Shown here piece by piece: positions 49,059 through 56,785 of a stretch of DNA of 64,000 nt (position 1 is the first letter of the stretch; each line of letters starts with the position of its first letter). The notes under the pieces were generated by a model. The model ran no database searches. It was given only the letters and a program-made list of their open reading frames with translations, and was not told the origin of the DNA. The position numbers were made by a program, and so were the translations under genes. Origin of the DNA: Enterobacter sp. Cy-643 (GTDB taxonomy: Bacteria; Pseudomonadota; Gammaproteobacteria; Enterobacterales; Enterobacteriaceae); contig NZ_VWWV01000003.1 of assembly GCF_011752815.1 (NCBI RefSeq), positions 248,001 to 312,000 on the forward strand, in the 5' to 3' direction.

Positions 49059-50675
49059 ATGAAAGTGTCCTTTCAGATACGCTTATTTATCTACCTGGTT
49101 GCCTTTTTTTCCGTGCTCTTTGCCATGCTCGGAACCTATTACTATTTCGATGTAGGTCGCCAGCTTTATCAGGAAATGAGCACCCGAGCGAGAATTCAGG
49201 CGGAAGAAATTGCCTTAATTCCTACCCTGCAGGAGTCGGTGGAAAAAAAGGATATTCCGGCAATACACAACTTTATGCAAAAGCTGGTCGTGCATAGCGA
49301 CGCCAGCTTTATCGTCATCGGCGATGAGCACGGCATTCATCTCTATCATTCCGTGCATGCCGACCGCGTGGGCAAAACGCTGGTCGGCGGCGATAACGAG
49401 GAAGTGCTGCAGGGCAAAAGCATCACCACGCTGCGCAAAGGCGGCCTCGGCCTGTCGCTGCGCAGTAAAGCCCCAATTTTCGACCAGCACGGCAAGGTGA
49501 TTGGCATCGTGTCGGTGGGCTACCTGAAGAGCTACCTCGATGACGTCACGTCCGGCAAGGTGATCAACATCCTGCTGGCGGCGATCATTTTGCTGCTGGC
49601 GCTGTTTATTTTTTCCTGGTATTTCACCCGCAGTATCAAAAGGCAGATGTTCTCGCTGGAGCCGCGGCAGATAAGCCTGCTGGTGCGCCAGCAAAAAGCG
49701 ATGATGGAGTCGATCTACGAAGGTGTGATCGCCATCGACAGTCATTCGCAGATCGAGGTGATCAACAAGGCGGCGAAGAAACTGCTGGGCCTGGAGCAGC
49801 CTTCGCGCGAGATCCGCGGCAAGCAGATTGCCGAGGTGATCCAGCCGGTGACCTTCTTTGATCCGCAGGTAATGCTGGCGCGAGATACTCACGATGAAAT
49901 CTGCGCCTTTAACGACCTCAGCGTGCTCGCCAGCCGGGTTCGCATCGAACTTGAGGGCGTTTTACAGGGCTGGGTGATTACCTTCCGCGACCGCAAAGAT
50001 ATTGATAGCCTGAGCTTCCAGCTCAGCCAGGTAAAACGCTATGTGGACAACCTGCGCATCATGCGGCATGAGCAGCTTAACCGTATGGCAACGCTGGCCG
50101 GGCTGCTGCATATGGCCCGCTACGATGACGCCAAGCGCTATATCAAGGCGCAGTCCGAGCACGCTCAGGAAGTGCTGGATTTTGTCTCAGCGCGTTTCTG
50201 CTCCGCCACGCTGTGCGGCCTGCTGCTGGGCAAATACGCCAGAGCGCGCGAGAAAGGCGTGTCTCTGGCGTTCGATCCGGCCTGCAGCATGCCGAGGATG
50301 CCGACCAACGTGCCGGAGTCCGAGCTGATTTCGATTATTGGTAACCTGCTGGATAACGCCATCGAAGCCACCCAGCGCGCCGAAGGCGAGCACCAGCCGG
50401 TGGAAGTCTATATCGTGATAAACGACCGGGAGCTGGTTATCGAAGTGGCCGATCACGGCGTCGGCATTGCGCCTGAGCTGCGTGATCACATTTTCACGCC
50501 GGGCGTCACCACCAAAACCCACGGCGACCACGGGCTCGGCCTGCACCTTATCGCCAGCTACGTCGCGCTGGCGAAGGGCACCGTGGAGGTTTCCGATAAC
50601 CTGCCGAGCGGCACCGTGTTCTCAGTATTTATTCCAGATGTTGTCGTTCCGGGGAGCGACCTCAGCCCAACGTAA
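49059..50675 (+). CDS. citA: Citrate sensor histidine kinase CitA (DpiB-like)
   Basis: 538 residues. TM1 about 7-27, periplasmic PAS-like citrate domain about 28-170, TM2 about 172-194, cytoplasmic PAS (VIAIDSHSQIEVINKAAKKLLG), then a DcuS/CitA-type kinase with phospho-accepting His in MRHEQLNR and ATPase motifs NLLDNAIEATQ, DHGVGIAPEL and HGLGLHL. The periplasmic RKGGLGLSLRSKAPIFD stretch corresponds to a citrate-contact region of Klebsiella CitA. Confidence 0.94.
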   Translation: MKVSFQIRLFIYLVAFFSVLFAMLGTYYYFDVGRQLYQEMSTRARIQAEEIALIPTLQESVEKKDIPAIHNFMQKLVVHSDASFIVIGDEHGIHLYHSVHADRVGKTLVGGDNEEVLQGKSITTLRKGGLGLSLRSKAPIFDQHGKVIGIVSVGYLKSYLDDVTSGKVINILLAAIILLLALFIFSWYFTRSIKRQMFSLEPRQISLLVRQQKAMMESIYEGVIAIDSHSQIEVINKAAKKLLGLEQPSREIRGKQIAEVIQPVTFFDPQVMLARDTHDEICAFNDLSVLASRVRIELEGVLQGWVITFRDRKDIDSLSFQLSQVKRYVDNLRIMRHEQLNRMATLAGLLHMARYDDAKRYIKAQSEHAQEVLDFVSARFCSATLCGLLLGKYARAREKGVSLAFDPACSMPRMPTNVPESELISIIGNLLDNAIEATQRAEGEHQPVEVYIVINDRELVIEVADHGVGIAPELRDHIFTPGVTTKTHGDHGLGLHLIASYVALAKGTVEVSDNLPSGTVFSVFIPDVVVPGSDLSPT

Positions 50676-50686
50676 GGCTTTTGAGT

Positions 50687-51376
50687 ATGCAAAATGAAAT
50701 GATTAACGTGCTTATCGTGGAGGATGAGAGCGAGCTGGCCGAGCTTCATGCGGAGCTGATTGATAAGCACCCCCACCTGCACCTGGTGGGGATAGCCAAC
50801 AGTCTGGCGGCCGCCAGGCGCCTGATGCTGGAAAAGCAGCCGCAGCTTATCCTGCTGGACAACTATCTGCCCGACGGGAAAGGCATCACGCTGTTTGGCA
50901 GCGACCTTTTAAAACAGCACGCCTGCTCGGTGATCTTCATCACCGCCGCCAGCGACATGGACACCTGCAGCCAGGCGATTCGCAGCGGCGCGTTTGACTA
51001 CATCCTCAAGCCGGTATCCTGGAAGCGCCTGAGCCACTCGCTGGAGCGCTTCGTCCAGTTCAGCCAGCAGCAGCGCGAGTGGAAGGTGGTGGATCAGCAG
51101 AACGTCGATAAGCTTTACGAGCTGCAGGCGCGCAACGCCCCGCTGGATGCGGGCAGTAAAGGTATCGAGGAGAATACGCTGGAGCTGGTCCAGCGCCTGT
51201 TTCGCGAAGCAGAGGCTCAGCGCTGTTTCTCGGTAGACGACGTGGTCAGCGAAACAAAACTGAGCAAAACCACCGCCCGCCGCTACCTGGAACACTGCGT
51301 TGAGAAAGGCTTTCTCAGCGTCGAAATGCTGTACGGCAAGATTGGTCACCCTCGCCGTCTGTATAAGCGGAGCTAA
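50687..51376 (+). CDS. citB: Response regulator CitB (DpiA-like)
   Basis: 229 residues from ATG 50687; a TTG six bases earlier and an ATG at 50699 are also in frame. Receiver domain with phospho-Asp in LILLDNYLPDGKG and acidic pair VEDESELA; C-terminal HTH (FSVDDVVSETKLSKTTARRY, about residues 181-200). Partner of CitA, 11 bases downstream. Expected to activate the divergent citS-citG operon on citrate, usually anaerobically. Confidence 0.94.
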   Translation: MQNEMINVLIVEDESELAELHAELIDKHPHLHLVGIANSLAAARRLMLEKQPQLILLDNYLPDGKGITLFGSDLLKQHACSVIFITAASDMDTCSQAIRSGAFDYILKPVSWKRLSHSLERFVQFSQQQREWKVVDQQNVDKLYELQARNAPLDAGSKGIEENTLELVQRLFREAEAQRCFSVDDVVSETKLSKTTARRYLEHCVEKGFLSVEMLYGKIGHPRRLYKRS

Positions 51377-51391
51377 ATCCATCGCCAAAAT

Positions 51392-51423
51392 AAAAAAAGC
51401 CTGCATCGGGAAAATGCAGGCAT
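51392..51423 (-). terminator. Terminator facing the minus-strand 164-residue gene
   Basis: Minus strand: GCCTGCAT-TTTCCCG-ATGCAGGC followed by seven T residues. No T-run on the plus side, so for citB it is a weak stop at best. Confidence 0.8.
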
Positions 51424-51495
51424 AACTGGGCGCTAACAATAGCGTTGGCGATCGTCACTGCTGTCCCCTTTGGCTATATACTGAATAAGAATTAA

Positions 51496-51990
51496 CTATT
51501 TAATGATCTTAATAAAATTGCAGGCCTGTTTAATTAACACTATTTCTTCATTAGTAATAACATGGCTTTTCATTTCCAGGAACGCTGTCACTTCACCGTG
51601 TTGACTGGTATTAATGTAATAACCAAAAGTAACACCATTTCCGAGCAGCTCAGCGTTGCCTGGGTCGATAGCATAAACTGTAAATTTCGTTTTTTTAACA
51701 CCCTGACCAAAATGGCTAAGCTCGCGTGGCGTATCAATAATGGTTCCCTTTTCTGAATCATGATAATACAGTGATGTAATATCACCCGGTTGCTGATGAT
51801 TGTCGATATTCCATTGCCCGGCATGATTATTACCTACTGGCGTGGCGGGATAGATTAACTGACACATCGGACGACCCGCTCGGTTAGATAATTTAAAGTC
51901 CATACCAAACTGGTAATCTCCCTCATGATGTTCGTGCCGGGTAATAAGTTTGTATTCTATTTCAAATGTACCAATAGTTTCTGTTGGCAT
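51496..51990 (-). CDS. Unknown protein of the PatG-like protease cluster
   Basis: 164 residues, soluble, no signal peptide or membrane helix, rich in predicted beta strands and His/Asn/Gly. I do not recognise the family. Pieces: EIEYKLITRHEHHEGDYQFG near the N terminus, GRPMCQLIYPATPVGNNHAG, and GNGVTFGYYINTSQHGEVTAF. AGGAAAGG lies 7 bases upstream of the ATG. It shares strand and AT-rich composition with the XRE, peptide and protease genes, so it probably belongs to that system. Could be a partner, immunity or substrate-binding protein; nothing proves which. Confidence 0.7.
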   Translation of the reverse strand: MPTETIGTFEIEYKLITRHEHHEGDYQFGMDFKLSNRAGRPMCQLIYPATPVGNNHAGQWNIDNHQQPGDITSLYYHDSEKGTIIDTPRELSHFGQGVKKTKFTVYAIDPGNAELLGNGVTFGYYINTSQHGEVTAFLEMKSHVITNEEIVLIKQACNFIKIIK

Positions 51991-52062
51991 AACCTTTCCT
52001 CTTTGATGGTGTAAGTAAAAATCAGTGAATCTGCTGGGTTTCTCATCATCTCATGAGAAATA

Positions 52063-52454
52063 TTATTTCCCCTGATGCGAAAAAATCTTACAGAGCATCT
52101 CATCGCTTTTCAGCTTCAATAAGGATTCATGGAGTTCACTGCAAATATAGTTCAAATATTCATGTTCCTGGGTGGCGGGCAACGTCCTCAGTAAATCCCA
52201 GTTAATCACAATGGGTTGCAACATCGGCGTAAAATCTAAAGCTGCTTTGCAGCCAGGCAATCCATCTGCCTCCAGCAGCGCTTCTGGTTCAATGTCGAAG
52301 AAAGTGAGCAACTTGTTCAATGTTCTTCGGGAAACGGGTTTACCGAGTTCAGCACGCTTGAGCGTTGCAATTGAAATATAACACTTGCTATTCAAACTCA
52401 ACTCTGAAAGTTTTTCCTGACTTAATTTTTTTTTAGTCTTAATCGCCTTAGCAC
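52063..52454 (-). CDS. XRE-family regulator, reading frame split at an A9 run
   Basis: From GTG 52454 the frame reads MLRRLRLKKK, a typical XRE N terminus, but it goes out of register at nine A residues (52425-52433). In the frame after the run, LSQEKLSELSLNSKCYISIATLKRAE (cut here) completes helices 2-3 of the HTH and continues to RRTLNKLLTFFDIEPEALL and a C-terminal helical domain, stop at 52063. Ten A residues would join the two exactly. So either RNA-polymerase slippage at A9 makes the protein, or the gene is broken or mis-sequenced. The downstream frame alone has no ATG, only TTG 52401, and would lack HTH helix 1. Confidence 0.65.
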
Positions 52455-52524
52455 TAACGCATTAATTTTGACCCCATTTTGTGACATTTATTTATCCTCA
52501 TCATTATTATTGTGTGCAGTAAAA

Positions 52525-52570
52525 AAACAAAAAAAGAAGGGCGTGCATTACAAATATGCACGCCCTTTTT
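52525..52570. terminator. Strong terminator directly after the peptide gene
   Basis: AAGGGCGTGCAT-TACAAAT-ATGCACGCCCTT, a perfect 12-bp stem, followed on the minus strand by TCTTTTTTTGTTTTTTT. It begins one base past the peptide stop and separates protease-peptide from the XRE gene. Confidence 0.93.
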
Positions 52571-52571
52571 A

Positions 52572-52721
52572 TTAGCTCAGTACGCCCTGAAGAGCGCCCT
52601 GGCCTGCTTTTTTCAGCACGCTCAGTACCGAGTCCCAAAAGGCTGGATTAACGCCAGACATTTTAGCTTCAGCAATACGATTAGAACGATCAACGCTTTG
52701 TGCTTGAGTTGGAAGTTTCAT
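52572..52721 (-). CDS. Putative 49-residue precursor / bacteriocin-like peptide
   Basis: ATG 52721 has AAGGAT eight bases upstream; the frame opens earlier but without such a site. Residues 1-23 (MKLPTQAQSVDRSNRIAEAK then MSG) are polar and leader-like. Residues 24-49 form one amphipathic helix: hydrophobic Phe28, Trp29, Val32, Leu33, Leu36, Ala39, Ala43, Leu44, Val47, Leu48 on one face; Asp30, Ser34, Lys37, Lys38, Gln41, Gln45 on the other. No Cys. It is 82 bases downstream of a PatG-like protease, which could remove the leader. No homologue recognised; assignment rests on context and shape. Confidence 0.68.
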   Translation of the reverse strand: MKLPTQAQSVDRSNRIAEAKMSGVNPAFWDSVLSVLKKAGQGALQGVLS

Positions 52722-52771
52722 TTTAATATCCTTTATATATTTACAGAGTAGTGGTTTATCCACCTGGTTTA

Positions 52772-52791
52772 TTGCCATCGGCTGATGGCAA
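52772..52791. promoter_or_regulatory. Hairpin between protease and peptide genes
   Basis: TTGCCATC-GGCT-GATGGCAA, perfect 8-bp stem with no T-run. It may protect or process the downstream peptide message so that peptide exceeds protease (inference). Confidence 0.5.
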
Positions 52792-52803
52792 ACTTTAAAT
52801 TAA

Positions 52804-54735
52804 TTAATAGGCATACCAGCTACGTAATGTGCCAATGGTGACTGGCATAAGATCGCTGACATCAATAGTGTAACGATATAGCTTACGTGCCTTTGTCAAA
52901 CGTTCTTTAGGGTTAAAGAACTCAAGAACGACATCCCAGCAATCAGATTCTGGCCTGCTAACCGGGCTGACCACCGCGCTAATTTGATTCAGGAAGAGAT
53001 CTTCATTAAAGGCATCATCAAAAATCTCACGCATTTGATAGGCATTCGTTGCCGCGTAGTTAATTGCACGTTCGTGCGAGGAATAACCCCGATTACGCAG
53101 CTCGTAATAAATACGGTTAATGAAGTTCAACAACTCATCTGCCCTCGGCGTGCCTACGGCATCATCACCCATAATCAGCTTTGTCAGATCGCGTGATTTC
53201 CAGTTGAACATACCCCGCAGAACCGGGGTTACGGTAGGAACATGCTGCCCGTTAAACAGCCTGGTTTCGCCGGAGACAATCCCTGCGACGGACACTCGCT
53301 CCACGCCCTTGGTTTCCTGATCGTGAAGAAACTCAACAATGCGCGCATATTCCAGCACCGAGAACTGAGAATCGGGCTTAATCGCATAGACCGGAATACC
53401 GTCAACTTTTAGCGTCCAAATCAGCGCATCCGACTGCTCAATATTGTCATTTTCAGTTAAATGGGTCGCCATTTGGGTGGGATCAAAAGGATGCCCCTTT
53501 TGGTTACCCATCACCTGCGTGAAGTAGTCGAGCCGGGCCTCGGTGCCAAAGTCATAGCCAAGCGTGCCAATCAGGAAAACTTTTTCCTGGTGCCGAACGC
53601 TGCGAGCATCTGCACTGGACTGAGGAACGACACTCTTGACCGGGGCATGAACATAATTATGTGCCGCTGAATCAGTAATCTGAGGTAAAGATAAGCTGAC
53701 GTTCTGCGGTGCATCCGCCAGCCCAGCGCTAACAATCTCTGCTGACTCAATAAATGGCAGTGCAATTTCGGTTTGAAGGCTGCTGACAATGTCGGCCGCC
53801 GGAGTGATATTATTTTCTTCGGTTGACATAATAGGTATCCTGTTGTGTTTAGGTGAAATTAATTCACGCGCGAGATGCTGTAATAAAGATGCAATATTCA
53901 GGCGGTGTAATTTAAAGAACGGTTTTTCGGATGCGGCAGGCTGAAGCGTTGTTGCCGAATCAAAAAGCATATTCTTAATTATCTCCGCCGCTTGTTGCTT
54001 TCCATGCAGTGAAAGTGCATTGAAAAGTAACGCTGCTATTCCCGTTATCACTGGTGCGGCAAAACTACTCCCGGAAACAAAAGAAAAGTGGTTATTTGAA
54101 ATAGCAGCAGGAATATCTACACCCGATGCCAGTATCATTTTTTTACGCAATAACCAGCCGTAATTATTGAATGCTGAAGGCATACCGTTGCTATCGCACG
54201 CACCGACGGCTAACACCGACTCAAGCGCTGCCGGTAGGGACTCTTGTTCAACGCCTTCATTCCCCACCGCAGCCACAATCAAAATACCTTCTTGCTGGCA
54301 GGCTTCTACAGCCTGGCGGAGCTGATCGCTACCGCGACCGTTTACGGACAATGACGCCCCGCTGATGTTAACGATCTGGCATCCCTGCCGCTTCGCTTCA
54401 TTTATCGCTTTGGCAAGGGTGAGTTCGGAGCAACCCTTTAAATTTCCCTGATGGTCTTCATGAAAAACCGGAATATTGATGATGTGGCACTTTTCCGCAA
54501 AACCTACACCACGCCCTGAAATAATGCTGCAAACGGCCGTTCCGTGCCCCATATTATCTGCTTTATAATTTTCATCGCTATCAATTATTAAATGACTAAG
54601 CAATTCATGGCGGGTATCGATAACGCTGTCAATCACCGCAACTTTTATCTTTTCACCCTGCAAGCCGAGCTGTTTTAGATAATCAAGATGATTAATTGCA
54701 GAGCGGTTATTTTTATTATCGAAAGATAGCTTCAT
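52804..54735 (-). CDS. Subtilisin-like (S8) protease with cyanobactin PatG-type C-terminal domain
   Basis: 643 residues, no signal peptide, so cytosolic. S8 domain about residues 28-280 with catalytic Asp36 (VAVIDSVID), His64 (NMGHGTAV), oxyanion Asn159 (VAAVGNEG) and Ser224 (SGSSFAAP). A linker of about 100 residues follows. From about residue 385 the C-terminal domain matches the PatG C-terminal family: KVFLIGTLGYDFGTEARLD, GMFNWKSRDL and the ending CWDVVLEFFNP, YRYTIDVSDLMPVTIG. In cyanobactin clusters PatA/PatG proteases cut precursor peptides and PatG also cyclises. An internal ATG at 53829 (Met303) has a good AGGAT site and could yield the C-terminal domain alone. Confidence 0.9.
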   Translation of the reverse strand: MKLSFDNKNNRSAINHLDYLKQLGLQGEKIKVAVIDSVIDTRHELLSHLIIDSDENYKADNMGHGTAVCSIISGRGVGFAEKCHIINIPVFHEDHQGNLKGCSELTLAKAINEAKRQGCQIVNISGASLSVNGRGSDQLRQAVEACQQEGILIVAAVGNEGVEQESLPAALESVLAVGACDSNGMPSAFNNYGWLLRKKMILASGVDIPAAISNNHFSFVSGSSFAAPVITGIAALLFNALSLHGKQQAAEIIKNMLFDSATTLQPAASEKPFFKLHRLNIASLLQHLARELISPKHNRIPIMSTEENNITPAADIVSSLQTEIALPFIESAEIVSAGLADAPQNVSLSLPQITDSAAHNYVHAPVKSVVPQSSADARSVRHQEKVFLIGTLGYDFGTEARLDYFTQVMGNQKGHPFDPTQMATHLTENDNIEQSDALIWTLKVDGIPVYAIKPDSQFSVLEYARIVEFLHDQETKGVERVSVAGIVSGETRLFNGQHVPTVTPVLRGMFNWKSRDLTKLIMGDDAVGTPRADELLNFINRIYYELRNRGYSSHERAINYAATNAYQMREIFDDAFNEDLFLNQISAVVSPVSRPESDCWDVVLEFFNPKERLTKARKLYRYTIDVSDLMPVTIGTLRSWYAY

Positions 54736-54904
54736 ATTAATACCTCAAATAAATCCCCGGCGTCTTGAAATGAATATAAACGCATTAAATTTATTTGTTG
54801 GTATCAGTTTGGTATCAGTTTAAAACGGTCTTTTGATGTGAAATATATTATGTATTAATAAAGAGAAGGGAGAATATATTAAATAACGCCAGCAATATAT
54901 ATAT
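54736..54904. promoter_or_regulatory. Upstream region of the protease gene with an 11-bp tandem repeat
   Basis: GGTATCAGTTT occurs twice head to tail (54800-54810 and 54811-54821), one helical turn apart, 65-86 bases upstream of the protease start. Very AT-rich otherwise. Likely a regulator-binding site; the XRE protein is the obvious candidate. Confidence 0.55.
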
Positions 54905-54934
54905 AAAAAAACCCGCTGTTTAACAAGCGGGTTT
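54905..54934 (-). terminator. Terminator of aer
   Basis: Minus strand: AAACCCGCT-TGTTAAAC-AGCGGGTTTTTTT, 27 bases past the aer stop. Confidence 0.9.
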
Positions 54935-54960
54935 ATCTGGTTAATATTTGCTGAAAAGCC

Positions 54961-56481
54961 CTACCCCAGCACCGTGACCGCATCCTGCAGGCGGGTGGCG
55001 CGGTGCTTCACCATCGCCGAGACCTGCGCGCTCTCTTCTACCAGCGCAGCGTTTTTCTGCGTGATGGCGTTCAGCTCGGCCACCGCGCGAGTGATGTCCG
55101 CCAGACCATCGGCCTGCTCTGACGTGGCGTGACTTATCTGCCCCAGAAGCTGAGTCACGTTCTGCACCTGAGCCACAATATCCTGCATGGTGCGCCCCGC
55201 CTCATGCACCTGCACCGTGCCGGACTGTACCTTGCTGGCGCTGGCGTCAATCAGCTTACGGATATCGTTGGCCGCGCTGGCGCTGCGCTGTGCCAGATTA
55301 CGTACTTCCCCGGCCACCACGGCAAACCCTTTGCCCTGCTCACCGGCCCGAGCCGCCTCTACCGCCGCGTTAAGTGCCAGAATATTGGTCTGGAAAGCGA
55401 TGTCGTTAATCAGGCTGGTGATAGAGCCGATGCGCTGGGTGCTGTCGGCAATGTCGTCCATGGTGGTGACCACGGTTTCCATCGCCTGACCGCCCTGTGC
55501 CGCCGCGTCGCTGGCGGAGCTGGAAAGTTTGTCTGCCGCCGAGGCGGTTTCCGAATTGGTCTGCACCGACGCCGCCATCTGGTTCATGGTCGCCACCGTT
55601 TGCTGCACGTTAACCACCGTCTGGCGAGTACGTTCATTCAGATCGTCATTCCCTTTGGCCATTGCCTCGCTGCCGCTGCGCACGTTCGCCACCTGGCTAC
55701 TGACGTCGTTGATAAGCCAGCGGCACATCAGCCCAAGCTGGCCGATGGAGCGCAGGATCACCCCGATTTCATCGCTGCGCTGAAGGTGCTTCACGCGGTG
55801 GCTGTTGCCGGTGGCCACTTCCAGCGCCTGGCGAGCCACGTTTTCCAGCGGACGAGCAATTTGCCACTCCAGTAATACACAAGCTAAGGCGGTAAACGCC
55901 GCGATAGCTAACATTTGCAGCGGGCTTTGCCCGAGGGCAAACGCCGAGGCCAACAGCAGAACGAACAAACCGCTCATTAACCCGCGAATACGCCAGCGCA
56001 ACGACAGGGTTGGCAGCTTGCCGAATACCCCTTTACGCAGCACCAGCCCTTTATAAACGGTCTTGTTGCTGCGGCCTTCATTCAGCGCCTTGTAGAGCGG
56101 CTCAGCGGCGGCAACCTCTTCCGCCGTAGCTTTGGTACGGATAGACATGTAGCCCGTGGTTTTACCGTGACGCACCACCGGCACCGCGTTGGCGCGAACC
56201 CAGTAATGATCGCCGTTTTTACGGCGGTTCTTCACGATGCCGGTCCACGGCTCGCCCTGCTGTAGGGTAAACCACATATCAGCAAAGGCCGCTTTGGGCA
56301 TGTCGGGGTGCCGCACGAGGTTGTGCGCGGCGCCGCTTAGCTCATGGAGCGAATAGCCACTGACCTGCACGAAGGTGTCGTTCGCGTGCGTAATGTAACT
56401 TTTCAGATCGGTGGTGGACATCAGGGTCGTATCGTCATCAAGCGCGTACTCACGCTGGGTGACCGGCACATGGGCGGACAT
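54961..56481 (-). CDS. aer: Aerotaxis receptor Aer
   Basis: 506 residues (E. coli 506). N-terminal FAD-binding PAS domain (about residues 15-120; [35 protein letters not shown]), a membrane hairpin at about 168-207, HAMP-like proximal region and the MCP signalling tip [20 protein letters not shown]. It has no periplasmic ligand domain and no NWETF tail, as expected. Signals energy/redox state to CheA. A sigma-28 promoter lies about 60-80 bases upstream. Confidence 0.97.
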   Translation of the reverse strand: MSAHVPVTQREYALDDDTTLMSTTDLKSYITHANDTFVQVSGYSLHELSGAAHNLVRHPDMPKAAFADMWFTLQQGEPWTGIVKNRRKNGDHYWVRANAVPVVRHGKTTGYMSIRTKATAEEVAAAEPLYKALNEGRSNKTVYKGLVLRKGVFGKLPTLSLRWRIRGLMSGLFVLLLASAFALGQSPLQMLAIAAFTALACVLLEWQIARPLENVARQALEVATGNSHRVKHLQRSDEIGVILRSIGQLGLMCRWLINDVSSQVANVRSGSEAMAKGNDDLNERTRQTVVNVQQTVATMNQMAASVQTNSETASAADKLSSSASDAAAQGGQAMETVVTTMDDIADSTQRIGSITSLINDIAFQTNILALNAAVEAARAGEQGKGFAVVAGEVRNLAQRSASAANDIRKLIDASASKVQSGTVQVHEAGRTMQDIVAQVQNVTQLLGQISHATSEQADGLADITRAVAELNAITQKNAALVEESAQVSAMVKHRATRLQDAVTVLG

Positions 56482-56536
56482 AGCAACTCCCTTTGAGAGG
56501 TTATCCAGATGTTAATTCTTTGGTGGTATGCATGTT

Positions 56537-56563
56537 ATTTCGGCGTAGCGAAATTTTACTTTA
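56537..56563 (-). promoter_or_regulatory. Sigma-28 (FliA) promoter of aer
   Basis: Minus strand: TAAAGTAA, 11-base spacer, GCCGAAAT. Near-consensus FliA promoter at the expected distance. Confidence 0.8.
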
Positions 56564-56785
56564 GTTAAAAAATTTGATATTGATCACAGTTCTAAGTATT
56601 AGCCACATAATTTATGAGACTAGTTTAAGCGTTGCATTTCACATAGTTTCAATAGGTTATTACTTTTCACTTCGCTTTATTGCCGCCTCATCTGAGTGCT
56701 GCAGTTTTCGCCAGCGCTTATTGCGCGGCGCACTACACTTACAGAGGGAATTTTTACCCCCGCAAGGAAAACACGAGGATAAAGA

